A stretch of DNA of 34,066 bases from Bog-756 sp037141235 (lineage in GTDB: Bacteria > Actinomycetota > Acidimicrobiia > Acidimicrobiales > RAAP-2), in assembly GCA_037141235.1 (NCBI GenBank), contig JBAXCY010000012.1, positions 1 to 34,066 on the forward strand, given 5' to 3'. Positions 23,238 to 31,524 of this stretch are shown piece by piece. Numbering within the stretch: position 1 is the first letter of the stretch; each line of letters opens with the position of its first letter. The translations under genes were made by a program, and so were the position numbers. Under the pieces are notes generated by a model, which saw only the letters and a list, made by a program, of their open reading frames with translations, had not been told where the DNA came from and made no database searches.

Positions 23238-26200
23238 CGAATCCGGAGGCGTAGTCGGCCCCGTTGGCCCCGTGCCCAGCACCCACTCGTTGAGGATGAC
23301 CAGCGCGCCCTCTCGGCCCGTTGCCACATGAAAGCTGTGGTCCAGCGTGGGCAAGAGGGTGAGAGAGAACACTCCTGACCGGGCCACCCGACGAAGCTTA
23401 TGGACCCGACCACGGCCAACGCCAGGCCATTCGTCCGGCCCGAGAACGACACAGAGGGCAGCCCCGCTGTCGACCACACGCTGGAACACCCCGACCGGAT
23501 CGGTCCCGCCTTTTCCGATTCGGGCCAGCGACCACACCCGGTCCGGCACGTGCTTGGTCAGGGGGCGAAAGACGCCTCGGTCTCGTAGCGATCCCAGGAA
23601 CCGATGTCGATGCGGTGCCGGTGCAGATGCCGGTGCCGGTGCCGGTGCGGCCGGATCTTCTTCGGCCGCCGTGGCCACCTTCGTATCCGGCACACCTTCA
23701 ATGGCATCACCCGTCGACCCGGGCGTCCGGTCGGCTGAGGGAACACGGAGCGGGTTCAATAGGGCCACCCCTCCCACTCGGGTTGAGGTGGCAGCCAGCA
23801 GTGCGTGGTAGGCGCCAGCGCATAGCCCGAGCAGCAGCACGTCGCGAGGATCGTTCGGCGACAAGAACCGGATGCCTTCGAGCACGTCGGGTCCTGCGTG
23901 CTGCGGATAGCTCGACAGGTCCCCCGCCGGTCCAGTGACCGGGCTGTCACCCACGCTCCCGATGTCCATGCGGAGGCAGCGCAGGCCGGCGGTCGCCCAG
24001 GTGCGACTCAGTTCCACCCACTGGCGGCCGGGACCAACGTGATTGAGGCTGCCGGCATTGAGGAACAGGGCAGCCCCGAACTCCGGTACCGGACCACCGG
24101 TCGTGCGTAGGCGACGACGGTCTGCAGCCAGCGATGCCGCACCGGAGGAGGGATCCGCTGGCTCAGCCAGTATGGCGAATAGTCCATCTGGACCGAAGAA
24201 CACAGGGCGCTCGGTCACCGGTACACCGCCTGGGCGCTCGACACGGGCGATCGATCGAATGGCCGGGGTGATGACGATCGGATCCCCCGTGCCCAAGCCG
24301 TCTTCAGTGCCCAGGATGATCGATCGGACAGCCTCGATGTCAGCGTCCGAAACCCGGGCCAGCATGAGTTCCACGCCGAACAGGGCATCGACGCCGGTTC
24401 CACTCCGCCGGATGCACCCATCAGGGCCAAACTCGGGTCGGGCCACTTTGCCGGTCTCAGGATCAGCGGCATCGATGACCAGGACCGATGCCGGAAGAGT
24501 CATCCCAGACCGGCTGGAGTCGAGTCTCTTCAGGTCGGCCGTCAGTGACGCGTCGAGTATGAATCCAGGGATCTCGGTGGAGCCATCTGCCAGGTCGGGT
24601 GAATCACTCGCCCCATACATGCGCCGCAGGGCCCGCTGGTAGCGCAGGTACTGGCTCCCTTTGGTCCACGGATACCAGAGCGTCAACGAGTCGACCGTCC
24701 CGAGGTCCGATGCGACACGGGCCGCAATGGCTGCCCCCAATCGGGCCCCCACCAGGTGGGCGGAGGTAGCCCCGGCCGCCCGGACATAGGCCAGACCTTC
24801 GCCGACATCGCTTATCCATGAATCCAGGAGATCGGGGTCGGTCAACGACCCGGTGGAGTCGCCGGTGCCGTGGTAGTCGAATCGGAGGACGGTGCAGCCG
24901 GCGTCGGCCAGGCTACGGGCCAGGATCCGGTAAGACAGCTGACTGGCCTCACCTTCCAGCCCGATGGACGGACACAGCACGACACCCGGCCCCCGGGGGC
25001 GGTCAGGGATGTGGACCCATCCGAAGAGCGGCCGGTCCTCGGGGCCGAACCAGGTGGGAACGGCACGCGATTGTTCGCTGCGTATGCCGGCTGCCACGAT
25101 GTCTGCCGTCGCCACGATGTCTGCCGTCGCCACGATGTCCCCTACACCGGCCGACAACTCACCCCCGGGAAGAGGCTGGCTGTCGGCACCATCAGCTGAT
25201 GACGACACCCGCTTCGCCCGCCGGGCCGCCGGCGACAGCGGTCGGATCTTACTCATGGCTATCGCTCGGATATCCGGCTCGATGCGCAGCAGCACAGCCA
25301 GCATCACCCCCCACGCGGCGGCCACCACCACCGCAGCACAGATCAGCCCCCGCATGCCGTCCCTGAGGGTCGAGGCCCCGGGCTGCGGTGGCACCAGCCA
25401 CAAAAAGGCCAGCGCCAGTACTCCGGCTACAAGTACGGCTGGCACCACGGGCGCCAGGGCGTCCTTCACGTAACGCGAGACGGGGAGCTTCAGGTAGCGG
25501 CACACCATGATGGGCAGAATCGTGAACTCGATGACCAGCACTGCCGGCAGCGACCCGATGGCGGGACCGATCGGCCCCAACAAGAACGTGGCAATGATGC
25601 TGCCGGTCAAATTGATGCCAGCTGCCAGGAGCGCCATCCGCATCATCAGCTGATTGCGGCCGATACCGGTCAGGAAGATGAAGCACTGGTGGCCGGGCAG
25701 CTCTAGGGCGGTGACGAACCCGAGGGCGATCATGATCGAGTACGTCTTGGGTGGGACTTGGCCAAGCCACAGCTTCAGGATCGGCTCACCGAAGGCCGCT
25801 AGGGCTACCAGGATGGGCAACGAGATGGCCAAGGTGGCCATCACCGTCCGCGAAAAGAGGCGGGACTGCTGCTCGGAGTCCTTGACGCTGTCGAAGTGCG
25901 CATAGGTGGGCAGCAGTAGGTCGCCCCCGTACGTTGTGAGGTTCCGAGTCAGATTGGCCGTGCTGAGGGCGATGTCATACGGCGCCACTTGGGCGACGGG
26001 CAAGATGATGCCGATGATCAGTGCGTCGAGGCTGTAGGAGACCATGCCGCTGATGGCGATCACCGTGTTGCGGCTGCCGAACTTCAGTAAGTCCACCAAT
26101 ACGGCCCGCTGGAACCGTCCCGATCGCACGGAAAAGCCGGTGATCCGGCGCACCAGGAAGCTGGACATGACGAAGCTGAACCCGGTTCCGAGCAGCACGA

Positions 26201-26861
26201 CGATGCCCAGTCCGACCAGGCCTCCCCCAGCCAGCACCACCACGACCTCGGCCAACTGGGTGACGAGCATCCCGGCCAGTCCGATCTGTGACGACCGGTC
26301 GCTCCGTCCCACCCCGAAGAGCACTGCCCCGGGCACTGTGGCCACGAACTTCACGGCCATCATCACCCCGAGCAGCACCAGCGTCACCCCGGCCACATGG
26401 GGGCTGAAGCTCCCGAGGTTCACGATGGAGGCCAGGAGCGGGGCGAGCACCATGGTGATGAGCACGGCGATGGCACCCGATACGGCGAAGAAGACCGATG
26501 CGGTGCTGATCACATCCGCTAGTCCTTCGTTGTCGCCCACCGCGGTCATCCGAGCGATCCTCTGCACCACTGCGGTCGACACGCCGACGTCGAGCAGGGC
26601 GATGTAGCTGACGATGGAGATCAGGACGATCCACAGTCCGTAGGTTTCGGCCCCAAGGTTCACCAGGAGGACGCGGGTCAGCACCAGGCTGAGGATCACA
26701 CCCAGGATCAGGCTGGCGTAGGACGACAATGCATTGCGCAGGAACTGCTTGGCGCTGGCGTTGGCGAAGGGCTGGTCTGCTGCCGTCACAGCCAACGCTG
26801 ATCTGAGGGACTCATCGGGTTCGCATCGTACCCGAGATGCCCCAGTAGTCATGGTTCGCAC
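23223..26861 (-). CDS. Oligosaccharide flippase fused to two hydrolase-like domains
   Basis: A single uninterrupted 1212-codon frame. Residues about 35–535 are a polysaccharide-transporter/MATE-like flippase with some 12–14 hydrophobic helices (LSLVLTRVLLVNLGAETYGLW near 57–77; SRNTVIAISGMVSYSLDALIIG near 263–284, written in two blocks). A 60-residue linker (540–600) contains a DIVATA repeat. Two related alpha/beta-hydrolase-like domains follow, at about 603–850 and 887–1195, each opening with FGPxx and sharing D-x2-G-x-GDS (662–669, 966–973). They resemble exosortase-associated hydrolases. The nucleophile elbow is G-A-R-L-G (705–709) in the first and G-L-C-A-G (1012–1016) in the second; the second keeps D1143 and H1175. 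The start is GTG 26861 or ATG 26852. Likely role: lipid-linked glycan export coupled to a bound hydrolase module; this is inference. Confidence 0.82.
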   Translation of the reverse strand: MRTMTTGASRVRCEPDESLRSALAVTAADQPFANASAKQFLRNALSSYASLILGVILSLVLTRVLLVNLGAETYGLWIVLISIVSYIALLDVGVSTAVVQRIARMTAVGDNEGLADVISTASVFFAVSGAIAVLITMVLAPLLASIVNLGSFSPHVAGVTLVLLGVMMAVKFVATVPGAVLFGVGRSDRSSQIGLAGMLVTQLAEVVVVLAGGGLVGLGIVVLLGTGFSFVMSSFLVRRITGFSVRSGRFQRAVLVDLLKFGSRNTVIAISGMVSYSLDALIIGIILPVAQVAPYDIALSTANLTRNLTTYGGDLLLPTYAHFDSVKDSEQQSRLFSRTVMATLAISLPILVALAAFGEPILKLWLGQVPPKTYSIMIALGFVTALELPGHQCFIFLTGIGRNQLMMRMALLAAGINLTGSIIATFLLGPIGPAIGSLPAVLVIEFTILPIMVCRYLKLPVSRYVKDALAPVVPAVLVAGVLALAFLWLVPPQPGASTLRDGMRGLICAAVVVAAAWGVMLAVLLRIEPDIRAIAMSKIRPLSPAARRAKRVSSSADGADSQPLPGGELSAGVGDIVATADIVATADIVAAGIRSEQSRAVPTWFGPEDRPLFGWVHIPDRPRGPGVVLCPSIGLEGEASQLSYRILARSLADAGCTVLRFDYHGTGDSTGSLTDPDLLDSWISDVGEGLAYVRAAGATSAHLVGARLGAAIAARVASDLGTVDSLTLWYPWTKGSQYLRYQRALRRMYGASDSPDLADGSTEIPGFILDASLTADLKRLDSSRSGMTLPASVLVIDAADPETGKVARPEFGPDGCIRRSGTGVDALFGVELMLARVSDADIEAVRSIILGTEDGLGTGDPIVITPAIRSIARVERPGGVPVTERPVFFGPDGLFAILAEPADPSSGAASLAADRRRLRTTGGPVPEFGAALFLNAGSLNHVGPGRQWVELSRTWATAGLRCLRMDIGSVGDSPVTGPAGDLSSYPQHAGPDVLEGIRFLSPNDPRDVLLLGLCAGAYHALLAATSTRVGGVALLNPLRVPSADRTPGSTGDAIEGVPDTKVATAAEEDPAAPAPAPASAPAPHRHRFLGSLRDRGVFRPLTKHVPDRVWSLARIGKGGTDPVGVFQRVVDSGAALCVVLGPDEWPGVGRGRVHKLRRVARSGVFSLTLLPTLDHSFHVATGREGALVILNEWVLGTGPTGPTTPPDSLTIS
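25093..25139 (-). repeat. 18-bp tandem repeat in fusion linker
   Basis: An 18-base unit repeats 2.6 times: 25093–25110, 25111–25128, and a partial copy to 25139. It codes for DIVATA-DIVATA-DIVA in the linker between flippase and first hydrolase domain of the fusion gene. Its in-frame length means that slippage would alter only linker length. Confidence 0.8.
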
Positions 26862-26906
26862 CGCCGAGCACCGTCCACTCCGGCAAACTTCGACCTGCCT
26901 GGTCCC

Positions 26907-26923
26907 GTGCGCCAGGGGCGCAC
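26907..26923 (-). terminator. Hairpin between lepA and flippase fusion
   Basis: A perfect 7-bp stem, GTGCGCC–AGG–GGCGCAC, lies 33 bp past the lepA stop and 46 bp before the fusion-gene start. There is no U-tract. It may end or attenuate lepA transcription, so the fusion gene might have its own promoter in the 94-bp gap. Confidence 0.45.
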
Positions 26924-26955
26924 TTGGGAAGCGGCCGCTCAGCGCCTGGGCGAAC

Positions 26956-28761
26956 TCAGTCGTCGAGCTTGAGAGCAGACACGAAAGCTTCGGGGGGAAC
27001 TTCGACTCGGCCGATGTTCTTCATCTTCTTCTTCCCCTCTTTCTGCTTCTCCAGCAGCTTGCGCTTGCGGGTGATGTCACCGCCGTAGCACTTGGCCAGG
27101 ACGTCCTTGCGCCGGGCCTTGACCGTCTCGCGGGCCAGCACCCGGCCCCCGATAGCCGCCTGGATCGGGACCTCGAACATCTGGCGGGGGATCAACTCTT
27201 TGAGCTTCTCGGCCATCCGTCGTCCGTAGTAGTCGGCCTGGGACCGGTGCACGATGGTAGAGAACGCATCCACCGGGACATGGTTGATGAGCAGGTCGAC
27301 CTTGACCAGGTCAGAGGTGAGGTAGCCGCCGGTCTCATAGTCGAGACTGGCGTACCCCTTGGTCCGGCTCTTCAGTTGGTCGAAGAAGTTGATGACCACT
27401 TCGGCCAGGGGAATGACGTAGACGAACTCGACCCGCTCGGGCGAGAGGTAGTCCATCTTGATCATCTCGGCCCGCTTGGCCTGGCACAGCTCCATGATCG
27501 TCCCGGTGTACTCAGACGGGGACAAGATGGTGGCCCGCAGCATGGGCTCGTCCACGTGGTCGAGGGTGCCAGCGTCGGGCAGCTCGCTCGGGTTGTCGAC
27601 CGCGACTTCGGTGCCGTTGTTCAAGTAGGCCAAGTAGGCCACCGACGGGGCGGTAGCGATCAGTGACAGGTCGAACTCGCGCTCCAAGCGCTCGCGCACG
27701 ATCTCCATGTGGAGCAGCCCCAAGAAGCCGCACCGGAAGCCGAACCCCAGTGCCGTCGACGACTCGGGCTCGTAGGTGAAGCTGGCATCGTTGAGCCGGA
27801 GCTTCTCGAGGGCGTCGCGCAGGTCGGGTAGTTCATCACCGTCGATGGGGAACAGCCCGCAGAACACCATCGGGTTCGGATCGCGATAACCATCGAGGGC
27901 GATCTGGGCTGGGTGGGTGGCCGTGGTGACGGTCTCACCGGAGCGGGCCCCGCCCACATCTTTGATCCCAGCGATCAGGTAGCCGACCTCACCGGGTCCG
28001 AGTTCGGCCACCGGCACAGTGATCGGCGTGCGCACGCCGATCTCTTCGATCTCGTGGTTCTCACCGGCCTGCATGAACCGGAGCCGGTCCCTGGTGGTGA
28101 GCGTTCCCTCCATCACCCGGATGGAGCTGACCACGCCTCGATACTGGTCATAGGACGAGTCGAAGATGAGGGCGCGCAACGGCGCTTCCGGGTCGCCGAT
28201 GGGCGCAGGAATGCGGGCGATGATGGCGTCGAGCAGCTCAGGCACACCTTCCCCGGTCTTGGCCGAGATGTGCAGGACCTCGTCGGCCGCCAGTCCGAGC
28301 ACATTCTCGATCTCGGCCGCGCACCGGGCCGGGTCGGCGGCGGGCAGGTCGATCTTGTTGAGCACGGCAATGATCTCGAGGTCGTTCTCCAGGGCCTGAT
28401 AACAGTTGGCCAGGGTCTGGGCCTGAATACCTTGGGAGGCATCCACCAGCAGCACGGCCCCTTCGCAGGCGGCCAGCGACCGGCTCACCTCGTAGCCGAA
28501 GTCGACATGTCCAGGGGTATCGATGAGGTGGAGGGTGTGGTCCTTCCAGGGGACCCGCACGTTCTGCGCCTTAATGGTGATACCCCGCTCCCGTTCGATG
28601 TCCATCGAGTCGAGGTACTGGGCCCGCATTTGGCGGGGGTCGACCGCACCGGTCAGCTCCAAGATGCGGTCGGACAGCGTCGACTTGCCGTGGTCGACAT
28701 GGCTGATGATGGAGAAGTTGCGGATGCGGTCGATGGGGAGCACGGGGTGCCCAGCGTACAT
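26956..28761 (-). CDS. lepA: Elongation factor 4 (LepA), back-translocating GTPase
   Basis: Ribosome-dependent GTPase that acts on stalled or mis-translocated ribosomes and on initiation or assembly. The product is 601 residues with the ATG at 28761; a GTG at 28743 would remove six residues, and the open frame extends to a GTG at 28773. Motifs are HVDHGKST (G1), ERERGITIKAQNV, DTPGHVDFGYEVSRSL, and NKIDLPAADP. The LepA-specific C-terminal domain follows, with CYGGDITRKRKLLEKQK and the closing KKKMKNIGRVEVPPEAF. Length and domain order are standard. In many actinomycetes lepA lies near rpsT and hemW; here rpsT is nearby and a P450 gene has come between. Confidence 0.95.
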   Translation of the reverse strand: MYAGHPVLPIDRIRNFSIISHVDHGKSTLSDRILELTGAVDPRQMRAQYLDSMDIERERGITIKAQNVRVPWKDHTLHLIDTPGHVDFGYEVSRSLAACEGAVLLVDASQGIQAQTLANCYQALENDLEIIAVLNKIDLPAADPARCAAEIENVLGLAADEVLHISAKTGEGVPELLDAIIARIPAPIGDPEAPLRALIFDSSYDQYRGVVSSIRVMEGTLTTRDRLRFMQAGENHEIEEIGVRTPITVPVAELGPGEVGYLIAGIKDVGGARSGETVTTATHPAQIALDGYRDPNPMVFCGLFPIDGDELPDLRDALEKLRLNDASFTYEPESSTALGFGFRCGFLGLLHMEIVRERLEREFDLSLIATAPSVAYLAYLNNGTEVAVDNPSELPDAGTLDHVDEPMLRATILSPSEYTGTIMELCQAKRAEMIKMDYLSPERVEFVYVIPLAEVVINFFDQLKSRTKGYASLDYETGGYLTSDLVKVDLLINHVPVDAFSTIVHRSQADYYGRRMAEKLKELIPRQMFEVPIQAAIGGRVLARETVKARRKDVLAKCYGGDITRKRKLLEKQKEGKKKMKNIGRVEVPPEAFVSALKLDD

Positions 28762-28821
28762 AGGGCAGCACACCCGGCGGTCGCCGCAGTGGTCAGCCGT
28801 CCGATCCCGGCCAACCGGTGG

Positions 28822-30018
28822 TCAGCGTGGGAGGCCGGAGACCAACGGAAGCGAGGCGTAGCGCCGGACGAACGGACCCGGGGCCAACTGGCCACCATCG
28901 CGGTCGACAGTAAAGTCCGGCAGCACCTTCAGTACTTCTTCGAGGGCCACCCGGGCCTGGAGCCGAGCTGCGGCTGCACCGATGCAGTGGTGGGGTCCGT
29001 TGCCGAAGGTCGCCATCCGTCGGACCGGCCGGGTCACGTCCAGCGCATCGGCATCTGCTCCGAACTCCCGGGGGTCGCGGTTGGCCGAGCCGTAGAGGAG
29101 GTGAACCTTGGCGCCCGCCTCGATGGTGGCGTCGTGCAGGTGGACCGTCCGGGTGGTGGTGCGCGACAGACCCTGGACCGGTGTGGTGAAGCGGAGGAAC
29201 TCCTCGAGGGCAGTGGGCAGCAAGGCCAGGTCGTCGAGCAGCCGGGTCCGCTGGTCGGGAAACTGACACAGGGCGACCAGCGAGCCACCCAGCAGCCCGG
29301 TGGTGGTGTCGTTGCCGCCAGCGATCATGACGAAGCAGAAGCCGAGGATCTCATCGAGGGCCAGAGGCTGACCATCGACTCGGGAGGCCACCAGGTCCGA
29401 CAGCATGTCGTCTCCGGGGTGGTTGCGCTTGTACTCGACCAGTTCGGCAAAGTAGCCGTAGAGCGCGGCTACGGCGTCAGATGCGCCGCCCACGATGTCA
29501 CCACCGGCGTTGGCAGCCACGATGGCATTGCTCCACTGGTCGAACTGGCCTCGGTCCGACTCCGGTACCCCGAGATAAGTGGCCACCACCAAGGTCGGCA
29601 GCGGCCCGGCCAGTACCTCGATGACATCGCACTCGCCAGCCTCGACCATTACCGCCACCCGATCCTGCACAAACGTCCGGATGGCCGGCTCCAAGGTGGC
29701 CACCTTGCGGGGCGTGAACCCCCGGCTGATGAGGCGCCGGAACGTGGTGTGCTCGGGCCGGTCCATCATCACCAACGTGGGCTTCAGCCCCAGCCTGATG
29801 ATCTCGTCTTCTTCATAGGTGAGCCCCTGGGCCGACGAGTACGTGGCCGTGTCGAGGGCGGCGGCAAATACATCGTCGAAGCGGGACAGCACCCAGAACC
29901 CCCGGGCCGCACGATGGACCGGGTCCTCCTCGCGGAGCCGGGCATAGACCGGATACGGGTCGGCCAAGGTGACCGGGTCCTCGGGGTCGTAGGCTACGGG
30001 AGCCGGGTCGGTCAGCAT
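28822..30018 (-). CDS. Cytochrome P450
   Basis: A soluble bacterial P450 monooxygenase of 398 residues, which needs ferredoxin and reductase partners not found in this window. Visible are the I-helix oxygen-activation motif AGGNDTTT (233–240), the ExxR motif EEFLR (272–276), PVxGxxR-like region TTPVQGLSRTTTR, and the haem-binding FGNGPHHCIG with the thiolate C345. It belongs to the class I bacterial group typical of actinomycetes, where such genes hydroxylate steroids, fatty acids or secondary metabolites; the substrate cannot be inferred. The gene ends 60 bp before the lepA start in the same direction, so they may share a transcript, and it is divergent from rpsT. Confidence 0.93.
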   Translation of the reverse strand: MLTDPAPVAYDPEDPVTLADPYPVYARLREEDPVHRAARGFWVLSRFDDVFAAALDTATYSSAQGLTYEEDEIIRLGLKPTLVMMDRPEHTTFRRLISRGFTPRKVATLEPAIRTFVQDRVAVMVEAGECDVIEVLAGPLPTLVVATYLGVPESDRGQFDQWSNAIVAANAGGDIVGGASDAVAALYGYFAELVEYKRNHPGDDMLSDLVASRVDGQPLALDEILGFCFVMIAGGNDTTTGLLGGSLVALCQFPDQRTRLLDDLALLPTALEEFLRFTTPVQGLSRTTTRTVHLHDATIEAGAKVHLLYGSANRDPREFGADADALDVTRPVRRMATFGNGPHHCIGAAAARLQARVALEEVLKVLPDFTVDRDGGQLAPGPFVRRYASLPLVSGLPR

Positions 30019-30255
30019 CTTCTGCGACCGTAGCCCTCGCCATCGGTCACATGTCGCCCCCGGGCCGCACCGCCGGGTAGATCCGAGCAGGTCGGGCCTG
30101 CTATCCTGCGATGTCTGCTCCGACGGCCTCTGGTCGACCGGATCCGGGCCTCCCGCTCCACCATGCTGGTGCCGTCTGCCGATCGGGCAGCAACCAAGGC
30201 ACTTGACGTGTGGGGTCGTGTGGTCCCTTGCGACATCGACGAACTCCCAGACAAC

Positions 30256-30260
30256 GAGGA
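30256..30260 (+). promoter_or_regulatory. Ribosome binding site of rpsT
   Basis: GAGGA lies 6 bases before the GTG at 30267. It decides the start: an in-frame ATG upstream at 30210 would add 19 residues absent from S20 proteins and has no such site. The remaining 30019–30255 interval holds the divergent P450 and rpsT promoters, of which a TATCCT at 30101–30106 is a weak −10 candidate. Confidence 0.65.
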
Positions 30261-30266
30261 ACCACA

Positions 30267-30542
30267 GTGGCCAATATCCGTAGCCAGATCAAGCGCAACC
30301 GCCAGACCATCAAGCGTCAGGCCCGCAACAAGGCCGTCCGGTCGGAGTTGCGCACCCGGACCAAGAACGCCCTGACCTCCATCGACGAGGGCGCCGAGGG
30401 TGTCGACGAGACACTTCGTCTGGCCATCAAGCGGATCGACAAGGCCGCCACCAAGGGCGTCATCCACAAGAACCAGGCCGCCAACCGCAAGTCCCGCCTG
30501 ATGAAGCGTGCGGCCAAGGCCAAGGCCACGGCTGCCGCCTGA
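30267..30542 (+). CDS. rpsT: 30S ribosomal protein S20
   Basis: Primary-binding protein of the small ribosomal subunit that contacts 16S rRNA. The 91-residue, very basic helical product starts ANIRSQIKRNRQTIKRQARN after the initiator and has the typical KGVIHKNQAANRKSRLMKR C-terminal part. The start is a GTG with GAGGA six bases upstream. It is monocistronic, divergent from the P450 gene, and followed by a strong hairpin. Length and composition are standard for actinomycetes. Confidence 0.96.
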   Translation: MANIRSQIKRNRQTIKRQARNKAVRSELRTRTKNALTSIDEGAEGVDETLRLAIKRIDKAATKGVIHKNQAANRKSRLMKRAAKAKATAAA

Positions 30543-30609
30543 GGCACCCGATCATCGCTAGCTCCCCGTGAGCCGCATCATCTGAGCCCGGCCTACAGAT
30601 TCTCGGCCA

Positions 30610-30634
30610 CATGTCCCGCCTCCGGCGGGACATG
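30610..30634. terminator. Bidirectional hairpin terminator after rpsT
   Basis: A perfect 11-bp stem, CATGTCCCGCC–TCC–GGCGGGACATG, placed between the convergent stops of rpsT (30542) and the SRAP gene (30641). It is stable and symmetric, so it can serve both directions. There is no U-tract. Confidence 0.75.
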
Positions 30635-30640
30635 GCTCGT

Positions 30641-31453
30641 TCAGGGGCTCCCCAGCTCCGACGTGAGTTCCGCCTGCTCGATCAGTTCCGCCGGCTCGAT
30701 CAACTCAGGGCCGTCGTTGCGGACGTTGCCCACCGAAGTTCGGACGGCCCGGTGCACCAGCGTGCCTGCCGGTGCCGCCACCAGCATCGACTCGAGTTCT
30801 GGTTTGTCCCTGTTGGTCGGGTCGAGCCACTCGTCCAAGTGGGCCGGGTCGAGGACCACCGGCATCCGGTGATGGATCTCCCCCATGTCGGGCCCCGCCT
30901 CGGTGGTGATGACCGTGCAGGTCCGCAGGAACGGCCGCTCCGCTTCGGGGAGATCGGCGGCTTGCGGGCCGCCCCACCACTGCTCCCACAGGCCGGCCAG
31001 CACTAGGGGCTGTCCGTCGGCCCGGGTGAAGTAGTAGGGCTGGCGGGTCTTGCCGGGCCCCGGCTGCCACTCGTAGAACCCGTCGGCCACCACCGCCAGC
31101 CTGCGGGCGGTAAAGGCAGCCCGGAACGACGGCTTGGACGCCACTGTTTCGGCCCGGGCGTTGAAGGTGCGGCTGGCCACGGACGGATCCTTGGCCCACG
31201 AGGGCAGCAAGCCCCAGCGGTAGCGCCCGAGCTCGCGGTGGACGCTGGACGAGGGCTGGTCGTCCCCCTCGGGTCCCGGCGAACCGTCCATCCCGCCCGA
31301 CCCGTCCGCAACATCGGCGATGGCCAGGATCGACCGGGTTGGGGGCACGTTCCAACTGGGCCGACCATCAGGGTCGACGTCGATGCCAAGCTCGGCATCG
31401 AAGATCCGGGCCAGGTAGTCAGGGTCCGAGTAGAGGGCGATCCGTCCGCACAT
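30641..31453 (-). CDS. SRAP-family protein (YedK/HMCES-like abasic-site sensor)
   Basis: Forms a stable thiazolidine cross-link with abasic sites in single-stranded DNA, protecting them during replication, and can act as a peptidase on itself. The 270-residue protein begins MCGR; after Met removal the catalytic cysteine C2 is N-terminal. Other active-site residues are N98 in FNARAET, E128 in DGFYEW, and H194 in IHHRMP. An insert of about 25 residues rich in Gly, Asp and Ser (50–72) and a repetitive acidic tail (ELIEPAELIEQAEL) differ from E. coli YedK. It is convergent with rpsT and lies downstream of the binding lipoprotein gene, separated by a terminator. Confidence 0.92.
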   Translation of the reverse strand: MCGRIALYSDPDYLARIFDAELGIDVDPDGRPSWNVPPTRSILAIADVADGSGGMDGSPGPEGDDQPSSSVHRELGRYRWGLLPSWAKDPSVASRTFNARAETVASKPSFRAAFTARRLAVVADGFYEWQPGPGKTRQPYYFTRADGQPLVLAGLWEQWWGGPQAADLPEAERPFLRTCTVITTEAGPDMGEIHHRMPVVLDPAHLDEWLDPTNRDKPELESMLVAAPAGTLVHRAVRTSVGNVRNDGPELIEPAELIEQAELTSELGSP

Positions 31454-31479
31454 GGTGCGACCAGACTACGACCGGCGAA

Positions 31480-31509
31480 CCCCGGCCGCCGCTCATAGCG
31501 GGGCCGGGG
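31480..31509 (-). terminator. GC-rich terminator after binding-protein gene
   Basis: Thirteen base pairs with a single bulged G (31488) and the loop CAT: outer arms CCCCGGCC/GGCCGGGG and inner arms CCGCT/AGCGG. It starts 16 bp past the lipoprotein stop at 31525 and 27 bp before the SRAP gene start, so it separates the two same-strand genes. There is no U-tract. Confidence 0.7.
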
Positions 31510-31524
31510 TGCCGGGTCGGAGGA

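Noticed and set aside
27913..30033. 706-codon open frame on the plus strand
   Set aside because: Antisense to lepA and the P450, both unambiguous; no recognisable domain.
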